Assembly: GCF_040610475.1 (NCBI RefSeq)
Contig: NZ_JBEXMJ010000003.1
Span: 186,001-250,000 of the forward strand
Reading direction: 5' to 3'
From: Actinopolymorpha sp. NPDC004070
Lineage (GTDB): Bacteria > Actinomycetota > Actinomycetes > Propionibacteriales > Actinopolymorphaceae
Length of the DNA: 64,000 nucleotides
Part shown: piece by piece, positions 23,593-32,835 of the stretch
How positions within the stretch are numbered: the stretch's first letter is position 1
Layout of the letters: each line of letters opens with the position of its first letter
Notes under the pieces: model-generated
What the model was told of the DNA's origin: nothing
The model's input: the letters and a program-made list of their open reading frames with translations, nothing else
The model's database searches: none
Made by a program: the position numbers and the translations under genes

Positions 23593-24935
23593 GCATTCTG
23601 GTCGTCGGCCTGTCCCACCGCGGTACCCCCGTCCACCTGCTGGAGCGCGTGGTGCCGGCGCCGGAGACGCTGGACAAGGTCCTCCTCGACGCGGTGGCGT
23701 GCCCGCACGTCGCCGCGGCGGTGGTGCTGTCCACCTGCAACCGGGTGGAGATCTACGCCGAGGTGGAGCGCTTCCACGGCGGTGTCGAGGAGCTCGCCGA
23801 ACTGCTGGCCCGCCACGCCGGCGTCTCCGCCGCCGAGCTCACCCCGCACCTCTACGTGCGGTACGAGGACGGCGCGGTGAGCCACCTCTTCTCCGTGGTG
23901 TGCGGCCTGGACTCGATGGTCGTCGGCGAGACCCAGATCCTCGGCCAGGCCAAGGCGGCGCTGCGCAACGCCCAGGACGCGGAGACGATCGGCTCGGTGC
24001 TGAACGGCGTCTTCCAGCGCGCGCTGCGGGTCGGCAAGCGGGCGCACACCGAGACCGAGCTCGGCCGGGCCGGCCGCTCGGTGGTCAGCGCGGCACTGGC
24101 CCAGGCCGTCGGCGTGCACGGCGACCTGGCCGGACGTACGGCACTGGTGGTCGGCGCGGGTTCGATGGCAGCACTCGCCGCCACCACTCTTCGCCGCGAC
24201 CACGACGCCACCGTGGTGGTCACCAACCGCACGCCCTCGCGCGCCCGCCGGATCGCCGAGCAGGTCGAGGGCACCGCGGTCCCACTGGCGGACCTGCGGA
24301 CCGCGCTGGCCGACGCCGACGTGGTGGTCTCGTGCACGGGCGCCGTCGGCACCGTGATCTCCGCCGTCGACCTCGCCGCGGCGATGCGCCGGCGCCCGGA
24401 CCGGCCGCTGGTGGTCTGCGACCTCGCGATGCCGCGGGACGTCGAGATCGAGGGCGGGCACGTCGCCGGTGTCACCCTGATCGACCTGGGCCGGCTGGCC
24501 GAGACGGTGGACGACGGTGTGGCCGCCGACGTGGAGGCGGTGCGGGTCATCGTGGCCGAGGAGGTCGCCGACTTCGTGGCCACCCGCCGGGCCGCGACCG
24601 TGGCGCCCACCGTGGTGGCATTGCGCAGCATGGCCGCCGAGGTCGTCGACGCCGAGTTGCGCCGGTTGACCGCACGGGTGCCGCACCTGGACGACCACTC
24701 CCACGCCGAAGTGGCGAGGACCGTACGCCGGGTGGTCGACAAGCTCCTGCACGCGCCGACGATCCGGGTGAAGGAGCTCGCCGAGCAGACGGTCGAGACC
24801 TCCTACACCGACGCGCTGCGGGAGCTGTTCGCTCTCGACCTCAGCGCACTGGAGGCGTTCACCAGCGTCGAGCCCGTCGAGCCGGCCCAGCCAGATCGTT
24901 CGGTGCAGCCCGGAGAGCCGGGAGGTGCGCCATGA
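23589..24935 (+). CDS. hemA: Glutamyl-tRNA reductase
   Basis: HemA reduces glutamyl-tRNA to glutamate-1-semialdehyde with NADPH, the first committed step of the C5 heme pathway. The 448-residue protein has the catalytic Cys in STCNRVEIYA (about 48-57), the substrate segment GLDSMVVGETQILGQAK (about 106-122), the NADPH-binding LVVGAGSMAALAA (about 187-199), and the C-terminal dimer domain. It overlaps rex and hemC by 4 bases each, so the three are translated together. Rex control makes heme supply follow redox state. Confidence 0.97.
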   Translation: MSILVVGLSHRGTPVHLLERVVPAPETLDKVLLDAVACPHVAAAVVLSTCNRVEIYAEVERFHGGVEELAELLARHAGVSAAELTPHLYVRYEDGAVSHLFSVVCGLDSMVVGETQILGQAKAALRNAQDAETIGSVLNGVFQRALRVGKRAHTETELGRAGRSVVSAALAQAVGVHGDLAGRTALVVGAGSMAALAATTLRRDHDATVVVTNRTPSRARRIAEQVEGTAVPLADLRTALADADVVVSCTGAVGTVISAVDLAAAMRRRPDRPLVVCDLAMPRDVEIEGGHVAGVTLIDLGRLAETVDDGVAADVEAVRVIVAEEVADFVATRRAATVAPTVVALRSMAAEVVDAELRRLTARVPHLDDHSHAEVARTVRRVVDKLLHAPTIRVKELAEQTVETSYTDALRELFALDLSALEAFTSVEPVEPAQPDRSVQPGEPGGAP

Positions 24936-25858
24936 CAGCACTCCGCGTCGGCACCCGGCGCAGCGCTCTCGCGCTGGCCCAGGCCGGCCGCGTCGCCGCC
25001 GCGCTCGAGCGAGCCGGCCACCGGTGCGAGCTGGTCGAGGTGACCACCGAAGGTGACCGCAACCGCGCGCCGCTGGCCACGATCGGTGGCCAGGGCGTCT
25101 TCACCGGCGCACTGCGCGAAGCCCTTCTCCGCAAGGAGATCGACGTCGCGGTGCACTCGCTGAAGGACCTGCCGACCCAGGACGTCGACGGCATCGTCCT
25201 CGCCGCCGTACCCGCGCGTGAGGATCCCCGCGACGGCCTCGTCGCCCGCGACGGGTTGCGCCTGGCGGACCTGCCCGCGGGTGCGCGGGTGGGCACCGGT
25301 TCACCACGGCGGCTGGCGCTGCTGCGGCTGCTGAGGGAGTACGACCTCGAGCTGGTCGAGATCCGGGGGAACGTCGACACCCGGATCAGGAAGGTACGCG
25401 ACGGTGAGCTCGACGCCGTCGTACTCGCCCGCGCCGGTCTCACCCGACTGGGGCGGGCCGGGGAAATCACCGACACCTTCGATCCCACCGCGTTCGTCCC
25501 GGCCCCCGGCCAGGGCGCACTGGGGATCGAGTGCCGGAACTCCGACGAGGACGTGGTGCGCGCTCTCGCCGGGCTTGACGAATCCCGCACCAGGGCGGCG
25601 GTTACCGCCGAACGCGCCGTGCTTGCCGGAATCGGGGCCGGCTGCAGCGCACCCATGGGAGCTTTCGCCGAGACCACCGGCGGAGTGGAGGGAGACGACC
25701 TTTCCCTCCATGCCGTCGTGGCCGCCGTCGACGGCTCCGCAAGCGTCCGTCTGTCCACCTCGGGGCCTCTAGGCGATGCGGAGGAGCTCGGCCGTCAGCT
25801 GGCGGCCGCCCTGCTCGCCGAGGGCGCCAGCCGTTTGATCGAGGAACGCGTCACGTGA
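24932..25858 (+). CDS. hemC: Porphobilinogen deaminase (hydroxymethylbilane synthase)
   Basis: HemC joins four porphobilinogens into hydroxymethylbilane. The 308-residue protein shows the active-site segments VHSLKDLPT (about 71-79), GTGSPRR, EIRGNVDTRI, and the cofactor-attaching Cys in GAGCSAPMGA (about 233-242). All are intact. The ATG at 24932 overlaps the hemA stop; the stop overlaps hemD (GTGA). Confidence 0.97.
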   Translation: MTALRVGTRRSALALAQAGRVAAALERAGHRCELVEVTTEGDRNRAPLATIGGQGVFTGALREALLRKEIDVAVHSLKDLPTQDVDGIVLAAVPAREDPRDGLVARDGLRLADLPAGARVGTGSPRRLALLRLLREYDLELVEIRGNVDTRIRKVRDGELDAVVLARAGLTRLGRAGEITDTFDPTAFVPAPGQGALGIECRNSDEDVVRALAGLDESRTRAAVTAERAVLAGIGAGCSAPMGAFAETTGGVEGDDLSLHAVVAAVDGSASVRLSTSGPLGDAEELGRQLAAALLAEGASRLIEERVT

Positions 25859-27462
25859 CCGCCAAGACAAAGACCACCAATAACCTCCAGGGCTCGGTCT
25901 CCTTCGTCGGGGTCGGCCCCGGCGACCCCGCGCTCGTCACGGCCAGGGCGAAGGAGCTCCTGGGCCGTGCCGACGTCATCGCCGGTGAGCTTGCGGCCTT
26001 CGAGGCCGTGCTCAGCACTCACGTCCGCGAGGACGCCGAGCGGCTGGAGCTGACCGAGGACGCCGTGACCGCGGCCGAGGCCGGCCGAGTACTCGCCAAG
26101 CACGGGAAGGACGGCAAGCACGTCGTACGCCTGTACCACGGCGACCCGTTCCTCGACGGCAACGCCGCCGAGCACGTCGCCGCGTTCGTCCGGCACCACG
26201 TGCCGTTCGAGGTGACGCCGGGTCTGCCGGTGGCGACCGCCGTGCCCGCCTACGCCGGGATCCCGCTGACCAGTACGAGGGTGCGTGAGACCCGGTTCGT
26301 CGACCTCCGCGGTGGCGAGCCGGCCTGGGAGACGTTCGCCGAGGGCTCGGCCACCCTGGTGCTCACCAACGTCACCGAGGGCCTGAAGGACATCGCCGCC
26401 TTCCTGGTCAAGGCCGGCCGGGAGCCGTCCACGCCGGTGGCGGTGACCACCGAGGGCACCACCACCGACCAGCGCACGGTCGCCGGGACGTTGGAGACGA
26501 TCGCGGCCGAGGTGAAGTCGTCCCGGCTCACCGGCCCGTTCGTCCTCGTCGTCGGCTCGGCGGTCGCGCACCGCGACAAGCTGTCGTGGTTCGAGACCAA
26601 GCCGCTGTTCGGCTGGCGGATCCTGGTGCCGCGCACCAAGGAGCAGGCGGGCGTGCTGTCCAAGCTGCTCCGGCAGTACGGCGCGGTGCCCGAGGAGGTG
26701 CCGACCATCTCGGTCGAGCCGCCGCGCAACCCTCAGCAGCTGGACCGGGCCATCACCGGGCTCGTCACCGGCCGCTACCAGTGGGTCGCGTTCACCTCGG
26801 TCAACGCGGTGCGCGCGGTGCGGGAGAAGTTCGAGGAGTACGGCCTGGACGCGCGGGCGTTCGCCGGCCTGAAGATCGCCGCGGTGGGGGAGAAGACCGC
26901 CGAAGCGATCCAGTCCTGGGGCATCAAGCCCGACCTCGTGCCCTCCGGTGAGCACTCCGCGCGCGGCCTGGTCGAGGACTGGCCGCCCTACGACCGGGTG
27001 CTGGACCCGATCAACCGGGTGTTCCTGCCCCGCGCCGACATCGCCACCGAGACGCTGGTGGCCGGACTGGTCGAGCTCGGCTGGGAGGTCGACGACGTGA
27101 CGGCGTACCGCACGGTGCGCGCCGCGCCGCCGCCCGCCCCGATCCGGGAGGCGATCAAGACCGGCAAGTTCGACGCGGTCGCGTTCACCTCCAGCTCGAC
27201 GGTGCGCAACCTCGTCGGCATCGCCGGCAAGCCGCACGCGACCACCGTGATCGCCACGATCGGCGCGCAGACGGCGACGACGGCGGAGGAGCACGGCCTG
27301 CGGGTCGACGTTCAGCCGGCGGAGACGTCGATCGAGGCGCTGGCAGAGGCGCTCGCCGACTTCGGCGAGGCCCGCCGGGCGGCCCAGATCGAGGCCGGCG
27401 ACCCGGTGACCAAGCCGTCCGAACGCAAGGCCGGTGCCCGGCGCCGGGCCACCACCAAGTAA
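25855..27462 (+). CDS. hemD: Uroporphyrinogen-III synthase fused to a SUMT-like methyltransferase
   Basis: The 535-residue protein is a fusion. Residues about 13-250 form a SUMT (CobA)-like fold with the first SAM motif GVGPGDPALVTARA. The next motif is degenerate: RLYHGDPFLDGNA replaces the usual RLKGGDPFVFGRGGEE, so methyltransferase activity is uncertain. Residues about 255-510 are HemD, which cyclises hydroxymethylbilane to uroporphyrinogen III (FTSVNAVRAV and FTSSSTVRNLV are conserved). The tail is Lys/Arg-rich. Such fusions are standard in actinobacteria. It overlaps hemC and is followed by a strong terminator, which closes the rex operon. Confidence 0.92.
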   Translation: MTAKTKTTNNLQGSVSFVGVGPGDPALVTARAKELLGRADVIAGELAAFEAVLSTHVREDAERLELTEDAVTAAEAGRVLAKHGKDGKHVVRLYHGDPFLDGNAAEHVAAFVRHHVPFEVTPGLPVATAVPAYAGIPLTSTRVRETRFVDLRGGEPAWETFAEGSATLVLTNVTEGLKDIAAFLVKAGREPSTPVAVTTEGTTTDQRTVAGTLETIAAEVKSSRLTGPFVLVVGSAVAHRDKLSWFETKPLFGWRILVPRTKEQAGVLSKLLRQYGAVPEEVPTISVEPPRNPQQLDRAITGLVTGRYQWVAFTSVNAVRAVREKFEEYGLDARAFAGLKIAAVGEKTAEAIQSWGIKPDLVPSGEHSARGLVEDWPPYDRVLDPINRVFLPRADIATETLVAGLVELGWEVDDVTAYRTVRAAPPPAPIREAIKTGKFDAVAFTSSSTVRNLVGIAGKPHATTVIATIGAQTATTAEEHGLRVDVQPAETSIEALAEALADFGEARRAAQIEAGDPVTKPSERKAGARRRATTK

Positions 27463-27504
27463 CGGGACGAACGCGCCGAACGGCGTACGTCCCGAAGAGT
27501 GCCC

Positions 27505-27538
27505 CGAAGGGGCCCGCCTGACCAGGCGGGCCCCTTCG
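27505..27538 (+). terminator. Strong terminator after hemD
   Basis: Arms 27505-27519 and 27524-27538 are perfect 15-bp reverse complements with the loop GACC. The hairpin ends the rex-hemACD operon and sets hemB apart under its own promoter. Confidence 0.88.
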
Positions 27539-27569
27539 TACGCCCGGCGGGCCCCTCACGCGCACTGGC

Positions 27570-27575
27570 TACGCT
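27570..27575 (+). promoter_or_regulatory. hemB -10 box (leaderless pattern)
   Basis: TACGCT lies 7 bases before the hemB ATG at 27583, directly after the hemD terminator. hemB therefore has its own promoter and probably a leaderless message. Confidence 0.65.
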
Positions 27576-27582
27576 GGACGCC

Positions 27583-28557
27583 ATGGGTTATCCGGAGATG
27601 CGCCCCAGGCGCCTTCGTACGACGCCCGCGATGCGCCGGCTGGTCGCCGAGACCGAGGTGCCGCCACGCTCGCTGGTGCTGCCGATCTTCGTGCTGGAGG
27701 GTGCGGCCGAGCCGGTCCCGATCCCGTCCATGCCCGGTGTGGTGCAACACACCCTGGACTCTCTGCGCAAGGCGGCGGTCGAGGCCGCCGAGGCGGGGGT
27801 CGGCGGGCTGATGTTGTTCGCGGTGCCGCGGGACAAGGACGCCGTGGGCTCGGGGGCGACCGACCCCGACGGGATCCTCAACGTCGCGATCCGCGAGGTC
27901 GCCGCGGAGGTCGGTGACGCGACCGTGGTGATGGCCGACCTGTGCCTGGACGAGTTCACCGACCACGGGCACTGCGGCGTCCTCACCCCCGACGGCCGGG
28001 TGGACAACGACGCCACGCTGGTGAGGTACGGCGACATGGCCGTCGCCCAGGCCGAGGCCGGGGTCCGGGTGGTCGGGCCGAGCGGCATGATGGACGGCCA
28101 GATCGGGGCGATCCGCGCCGCCCTGGACCAGGCGGGTCACACCGACGTGAGCGCGATGGCCTACTCCGCGAAGTACGCCTCGGCGTTCTTCGGCCCGTTC
28201 CGCGAGGCGGTGCAGTCCAGCCTGGAAGGCGACCGGAACACCTACCAGCAAGACCCCGCCAACGCCACCGAGTCGATGCGGGAGGTCGCGCTCGACCTCG
28301 CCGAGGGTGCGGACATGGTGCTCGTCAAACCGGCACTGGGCTACCTCGACGTGCTCCGCCGGGTACGGGACGCGGTGGACGTTCCCGTCGCCGCGTACAA
28401 CGTGTCCGGTGAGTACTCCATGGTGGAGGCGGCCGCCGCCCAGGGATGGATCGACCGCGACCGCGCGATCCTCGAGGTCCTCACCTCGATCCGCAGAGCC
28501 GGCGCCGACATCGTGCTGACGTACTGGGCGGTGGAAGCGGCCCGCCGGCTGCGCTGA
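27583..28557 (+). CDS. hemB: Porphobilinogen synthase (delta-aminolevulinate dehydratase)
   Basis: HemB condenses two 5-aminolevulinates into porphobilinogen. The 324-residue TIM barrel has the two Schiff-base lysines in [14 protein letters not shown] (about 194-207) and [10 protein letters not shown] (about 247-256). The metal-site segment is [14 protein letters not shown] (about 119-132); it has two Cys with an Asp-rich pattern, closer to the Mg-type enzymes than the three-Cys zinc type. A terminator hairpin follows at 28619-28648. Confidence 0.96.
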   Translation: MGYPEMRPRRLRTTPAMRRLVAETEVPPRSLVLPIFVLEGAAEPVPIPSMPGVVQHTLDSLRKAAVEAAEAGVGGLMLFAVPRDKDAVGSGATDPDGILNVAIREVAAEVGDATVVMADLCLDEFTDHGHCGVLTPDGRVDNDATLVRYGDMAVAQAEAGVRVVGPSGMMDGQIGAIRAALDQAGHTDVSAMAYSAKYASAFFGPFREAVQSSLEGDRNTYQQDPANATESMREVALDLAEGADMVLVKPALGYLDVLRRVRDAVDVPVAAYNVSGEYSMVEAAAAQGWIDRDRAILEVLTSIRRAGADIVLTYWAVEAARRLR

Positions 28558-28618
28558 CCGCCCCCACGGCCCTCCGCCGCGAGCGAAGACCCGCGAGAAC
28601 CCGCGAAGACCTCTGCGT

Positions 28619-28648
28619 GGCCCGCTGTCCGTTTCCGGACGGCGGGCC
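28619..28648 (+). terminator. Terminator after hemB
   Basis: A 13-bp stem (28619-28631 and 28636-28648, with one T-G wobble) has the loop TTTC and is followed by a T-containing stretch. It lies about 60 bases after the hemB stop. Confidence 0.8.
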
Positions 28649-28694
28649 TCGTTATGTACCGAGCCCACGTTTGGCGCAGCCCCTGCGGACCACC

Positions 28695-28802
28695 CTGAGA
28701 AAGGAGGGGCCGCCACGGCGCCCGGTCGGGGGGGAGGTAACCAGGCGCCGCGGCGGCCGAGGAGGCTCGGCGCGCCCGGGGGGGTGAGGGCGCCGAGCCC
28801 GC
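28695..28802 (-). ncRNA. 6C RNA (two hairpins with C-run loops)
   Basis: Read on the minus strand, two hairpins follow each other. The first has arms 28799-28790 and 28773-28764 (10 bp); the second has arms 28758-28744 and 28722-28708 (15 bp, one mismatch). Each loop carries a run of seven C. A pyrimidine-rich CCTCCTTTCTC follows and may end the transcript. Two hairpins with runs of six or more C in the loops define the actinobacterial 6C RNA (B11 in mycobacteria). The 5' and 3' ends are approximate; I see no clear promoter. Confidence 0.75.
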
Positions 28803-28805
28803 TTG

Positions 28806-29311
28806 GGGAGCCCGGGGTGCGCGGGTCGCGCACGTCGCGGCTGTGGGCTCGGAGAAGGTGGTCTGTGCTTGGGTGCTGTCCTGTCCGCTGCTCGTTCGCT
28901 GGCTCGGGAGGGTCAGTGTGCGAGGCCGTCGTGGGTGCTGAGCGCTGTGGGGACTGGTCGACCGGTCCGCCGTGTCGGTTGCCCGCGATCCCGCCCCGAT
29001 GGGCCCGACTCCGGCGATCGTCCGCGCGGGTGAACGTGGCCCGTCAACGAGCCTCCGCGCTTTCCCGACCTCCCCGGCTCACCGCCTCACCTTACGTCCC
29101 CACCCCGAGTCTTTGAAGTGTTGGCACGGTGCCGTCTCTGTCAACGATGCTGCGGGCCGGAGGTTACGCCCGACTTCTGCCGACTTTTCGACCGGTGGGA
29201 TTCCGTTGGTCGCCGAACGCGATGGACTTCCTCACAAACCCACCAACCTCCGCCGGCCGGCCGACCCCCGGCCCCTGCGGGCGGTCCAGCCCGGCGAGGG
29301 ACAATGACGCG
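28806..29311. other. Gene-free region between the 6C RNA and hemL
   Basis: About 500 bases without a convincing gene. Open frames of 110 codons or so exist, but they show no family motif and have poor ribosome sites. The region probably holds the promoters of hemL (plus) and the 6C RNA (minus); TTTGAAGTGTTGGCA around 29113-29127 is one AT-richer spot. I cannot define either promoter. Confidence 0.4.
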
Positions 29312-30721
29312 GTGACCGAGCCGAGAAACCCCGCCAGGCACGGAAGTGCCGCCTCCCAGGCGTTGTTCGACCGTGCCCGCGCCGTCACTCCCGGTGGCGT
29401 CAACTCACCGGTCCGGGCGTTCCACGCCGTGGGCGGTACGCCGAGGTTCGTCACCTCCGCGCGTGGCCCCTACCTCCTGGACGCCGACGGCAACGAGTAC
29501 GTCGACCTGATCGGCTCGTGGGGGCCGATGATTCTCGGCCACGCCCACCCGGAGGTGGTGGCCGCGGTCACCCGTGCCGTGTCGGCGGGCACGTCCTACG
29601 GCACGCCCACCCGCCCGGAGGTGGAGCTGGCCGAGGAGATCGTCGCCCGTACGCCGATCGAGCAGGTGAGATTCGTCTCGTCCGGCACCGAGGCCACCAT
29701 GTCGGCGATCCGGCTCGCCCGCGGCGTCACCGGCCGGGCCAAGCTGGTGAAGTTCGCCGGGTGTTACCACGGTCACGTCGACGCCCTGCTGGCGTCCGCG
29801 GGCTCGGGGGTGGCGACCTTCGGGCACCCGGACTCCCCGGGCGTGACCGGTGCGCAGGCGGGCGACACCCTGGTCGTCCCGTACAACGACCGCGCGGCGG
29901 TGAGCGAGGTCTTCGCGAGGTACGGCGAGGAGATCGCGGCGATCATCACCGAGGCCGCGCCGGGCAACATGGGAGCGGTCCCACCCGAGGACGGCTTCAA
30001 CGAGTTCCTGGCCGCGACCGCACACGAGCACGGTGCGCTGTTCATCTCCGACGAGGTGATGACGGGCTTTCGGGTCAGCCGTTCCGGCTGGTACGGCATC
30101 GACGGTGTGGCCGCCGACCTGGTGACGTTCGGCAAGGTGATGGGCGGCGGCTTCCCGGCCGCGGCGTTCGGCGGTAAGGCCGCCCACATGGAGCGGCTGT
30201 CCCCGGCCGGGCCGGTCTACCAGGCGGGCACGCTGGCGGGTAACCCCGTCGCCACCACGGCCGGCCTCACCACGCTGCGCCTGGCCGACGCGCAGGTCTA
30301 CGCACACCTGGACAAGACCGCGGCCACCGTCGCCGGGCTGGTCGGCGAGGCGCTCACCAAGGAGGGCGTACCCCACCTGCCGCAGTTCGCCGGGAACCTC
30401 TTCAGCATCTTCTTCGTCGACCCCACCGAGGTGCCGCGGGTCCGCAACTTCGCCGACGCCCGCTCGCAGGCGCAGCACCGGCACCGCGCGTTCTTCCACG
30501 CGATGCTCGACGGCGGGGTGCACCTGCCGCCGAGCGCGTTCGAGGTGTGGTTCGTCAGCGCCGCGCACGACGAGGAGGCGCTGGAACGCATCGCCTCCGC
30601 CCTGCCGGCCGCGGCCCGAGCCGCCGCTGCCGCCGAACCCGACCCGGTCCCACCCCGCACAGCCGACCCTGCCCCGACAGCCGATCCGACAGCCGACCCG
30701 ACTCAGCAGGAGCGTTCGTGA
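29312..30721 (+). CDS. hemL: Glutamate-1-semialdehyde 2,1-aminomutase
   Basis: HemL moves the amino group of glutamate-1-semialdehyde to make 5-aminolevulinate, the step after HemA, using PLP. The 469-residue protein has the class III aminotransferase fold: [17 protein letters not shown] (about 120-136), [18 protein letters not shown], and the PLP Lys in [13 protein letters not shown]. The N-terminal [19 protein letters not shown] is diagnostic for HemL. The last 35 residues are an Ala/Pro/Asp-rich tail. GTG 29312 fits the family start; its ribosome site is weak. The histidine phosphatase gene overlaps its end. Confidence 0.96.
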   Translation: MTEPRNPARHGSAASQALFDRARAVTPGGVNSPVRAFHAVGGTPRFVTSARGPYLLDADGNEYVDLIGSWGPMILGHAHPEVVAAVTRAVSAGTSYGTPTRPEVELAEEIVARTPIEQVRFVSSGTEATMSAIRLARGVTGRAKLVKFAGCYHGHVDALLASAGSGVATFGHPDSPGVTGAQAGDTLVVPYNDRAAVSEVFARYGEEIAAIITEAAPGNMGAVPPEDGFNEFLAATAHEHGALFISDEVMTGFRVSRSGWYGIDGVAADLVTFGKVMGGGFPAAAFGGKAAHMERLSPAGPVYQAGTLAGNPVATTAGLTTLRLADAQVYAHLDKTAATVAGLVGEALTKEGVPHLPQFAGNLFSIFFVDPTEVPRVRNFADARSQAQHRHRAFFHAMLDGGVHLPPSAFEVWFVSAAHDEEALERIASALPAAARAAAAAEPDPVPPRTADPAPTADPTADPTQQERS

Positions 30722-31374
30722 GCCGAAGCCGCACCCTCGTCCATCTGCTGCGCCACGGCGAGGTCGACAACCCGGAGAAGATCCTCTACGGCCGGCTTCC
30801 CGGCTACCACCTGTCCCAGCTCGGCCGGGACATGGCCGAACGCGTCGCCGAGACGGTCGCGTCCCGGCAGATCACCCACCTGGTGGCGTCCCCGCTGGAA
30901 CGCGCGCAGGAGACCGCGCAGCCGGCGGCGGACAAGCTGGGGCTGCCGATCAACACCGACGAACGCCTGATCGAGGCGGGCAACCTCTTCGAGGGGCTGA
31001 CGTTCGGGGTGGGCGACGGTTCGCTGCGCCGCCCGAGTTCGTGGAAGCACCTGCGCAACCCGATGCGGCCCTCGTGGGGCGAGCCCTACCGCGCGATCGT
31101 GGTGCGGATGCTGGCGGCGATGGCTGACGCGCGGACCGCCGCGGAGGGCGAGGAGGCGCTGCTCGTCTCCCACCAGCTGCCGATCTGGACGGCGCGTTCC
31201 TACGTCGAGGGCCGCCGCCTGTGGCACGACCCACGCAAGCGTCAATGCACGCTTGCCAGCCTGACGACGTTCACGTACGAGGACGGCCGGATCGTGTCCG
31301 TCGACTACTCCGAGCCGGCGGCCGACCTGTTGCCGGGCGGCCTGGCGGGCAAGAAGTTCGTCGCCGGGGCGTGA
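30718..31374 (+). CDS. Histidine phosphatase family protein
   Basis: The 218-residue protein is a phosphoglycerate-mutase-like phosphatase. The phosphorylated His is in [17 protein letters not shown] (about 9-25), and the second catalytic His is in VSHQLP (about 155-160). Other motif parts ([10 protein letters not shown]) are intact. The substrate is unknown. GTG 30718 overlaps the hemL stop (GTGA), and the resA-like gene follows by 13 bases, so this gene bridges heme synthesis and cytochrome c maturation in one probable transcript. Confidence 0.86.
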   Translation: MSRSRTLVHLLRHGEVDNPEKILYGRLPGYHLSQLGRDMAERVAETVASRQITHLVASPLERAQETAQPAADKLGLPINTDERLIEAGNLFEGLTFGVGDGSLRRPSSWKHLRNPMRPSWGEPYRAIVVRMLAAMADARTAAEGEEALLVSHQLPIWTARSYVEGRRLWHDPRKRQCTLASLTTFTYEDGRIVSVDYSEPAADLLPGGLAGKKFVAGA

Positions 31375-31387
31375 GCTTCAGCTAGGG

Positions 31388-32047
31388 ATGAACGGCGGTA
31401 TGGGTTCGAGGTCACCGAAGCATTCGCGGGGCGTACGGTCGCGTGCGCTCGCCGCGGCGACGGCGCTCGCCCTTCTGGGCGTGGTCGGGCTCGCCGGGTG
31501 TTCCGGTGACGGTTCCGACGGCGGCGGTGAGGGCGGCGACGGTTCGCGTTCGACCAACGCCACCACGAGGTTCGTCTCCGGCAGCGGCACTGTCACCACC
31601 ATGCCGCCGGGCGAACGCCGGCGAGCACCCGTGGTGTCCGGCACCACGCTGGACGGCAAGCGGGTGGCGCTGGCCGACTACCGCGGCAAGGTCGTCGTGC
31701 TGAACGTCTGGGGCTCCTGGTGCGCGCCCTGCCGCAAGGAGGCGCCCGACCTCGCCGCCGCCGCCCGCGCCCTGCAGGCCAAGGGCGTGGAGTTCCTCGG
31801 CATCAACACCCGCGACGTCTCCCGCCAACCGGCACAGGCGTTCGTGCGTACCTTCGACGTGCCGTACCCGAGCATCTACGACCCGAACGGCGACCAGCTG
31901 CTGGGATTCCGGGCGACGCTGCCGCCGAGCGCGATCCCCTCGACGCTGGTGATCGACAAGCAGGGCCGGGTCGCCGCCCGGGTGCTGGGCAACGTCAGCC
32001 GCCGCACCCTCGAGCAGATCACCTCCGACGTGACGGGGCTGCGGTGA
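31388..32047 (+). CDS. resA: TlpA/ResA-like thiol-disulfide lipoprotein
   Basis: The 219-residue protein has a lipoprotein signal peptide with lipobox LAGC (about residues 35-38), a Gly/Ser/Asp linker and a thioredoxin-like domain with the CxxC motif WCAPC (about 112-116). ResA-type proteins reduce the haem-binding cysteines of apocytochrome c on the outer face of the membrane. The cluster resA-ccdA-resB-ccsB is a full System II cytochrome c maturation set. The stop overlaps ccdA by GTGA. Confidence 0.92.
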   Translation: MNGGMGSRSPKHSRGVRSRALAAATALALLGVVGLAGCSGDGSDGGGEGGDGSRSTNATTRFVSGSGTVTTMPPGERRRAPVVSGTTLDGKRVALADYRGKVVVLNVWGSWCAPCRKEAPDLAAAARALQAKGVEFLGINTRDVSRQPAQAFVRTFDVPYPSIYDPNGDQLLGFRATLPPSAIPSTLVIDKQGRVAARVLGNVSRRTLEQITSDVTGLR

Positions 32048-32832
32048 GCCCGCTCGCTCTGACCGCGGCCACCGCGGCGACCTCGGTGGGTGACGGCTTC
32101 GCGCGGACGGCGCTGCACGGCTCGCTGATGCTGGCGATCCCGATCGCGGCGCTGGCCGGTCTGGTGTCGTTCCTGTCCCCGTGCGTGCTGCCGCTGGTGC
32201 CCGGCTACCTGTCCTACGTCACCGGGCTCACCGGCGCCGACCTGGCTTCGGCGCGGCGGGGGCGGATGCTGGCCGGTGCGTTGTTGTTCGTCCTCGGCTT
32301 CGCGGCGGTGTTCGTCTCCATCGGCGCGGTCTTCGGCGTGGTGGGCAACTTCCTCGCTGTCAACGCCGGCTTGCTCACTCGGATCCTCGGCGTGGTGGCG
32401 ATCCTGCTCGGGCTGGCGTTCGTCGGTCTCGTGCCCTGGCTGCAGCGCGACGTGCGGGTGCACAAGGTGCCGGCGGTCGGGCTGGCCGCGGCGCCGCTGC
32501 TCGGCGTGCTGTTCGGTCTGGGCTGGACGCCGTGCGTCGGCCCCACGCTCGGGGTGGCGGCGACGCTCGCGATGAACGAGGGGACCGCCGGGCGCGGCTC
32601 GCTGCTGATGCTCGCGTACGCGCTCGGCCTGGGCGTGCCGTTCGTCCTGGTGGCGCTCGGTTTCCGCCGGGTGCTGGGCGGACTGTCCTGGGTGCGCCGC
32701 CACCACGTGTGGGTGACCCGCGCCGGTGGCGCGCTGCTGATCCTGGTCGGCCTGGCCATGGTCACCGGGGTCTGGGACGCCGTGATCGGCCCGCTGCGGC
32801 AGTGGGCCGGGAATTTCTTGACGGTGGTGTAG
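32044..32832 (+). CDS. ccdA: Cytochrome c biogenesis protein CcdA
   Basis: CcdA carries reducing power from cytosolic thioredoxin across the membrane to ResA. The 262-residue protein has six predicted membrane segments. The redox cysteines lie in FLSPCVLPLVPGYLSY (about 44-59) and LGWTPCVGPTLG (about 159-170), both with the family's Pro-Cys context. GTG 32044 overlaps the resA-like stop. Confidence 0.95.
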   Translation: MSPLALTAATAATSVGDGFARTALHGSLMLAIPIAALAGLVSFLSPCVLPLVPGYLSYVTGLTGADLASARRGRMLAGALLFVLGFAAVFVSIGAVFGVVGNFLAVNAGLLTRILGVVAILLGLAFVGLVPWLQRDVRVHKVPAVGLAAAPLLGVLFGLGWTPCVGPTLGVAATLAMNEGTAGRGSLLMLAYALGLGVPFVLVALGFRRVLGGLSWVRRHHVWVTRAGGALLILVGLAMVTGVWDAVIGPLRQWAGNFLTVV

Positions 32833-32835
32833 CGG

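Noticed and set aside
28972..29307. A 111-codon open frame in the gap before hemL
   Set aside because: It shows no recognisable motif or ribosome site, and its composition looks like non-coding GC-rich sequence.
29129..29311. An upstream start for hemL adding about 60 residues
   Set aside because: The added residues do not match any HemL N-terminus; GTG 29312 begins close to the conserved [11 protein letters not shown] segment.
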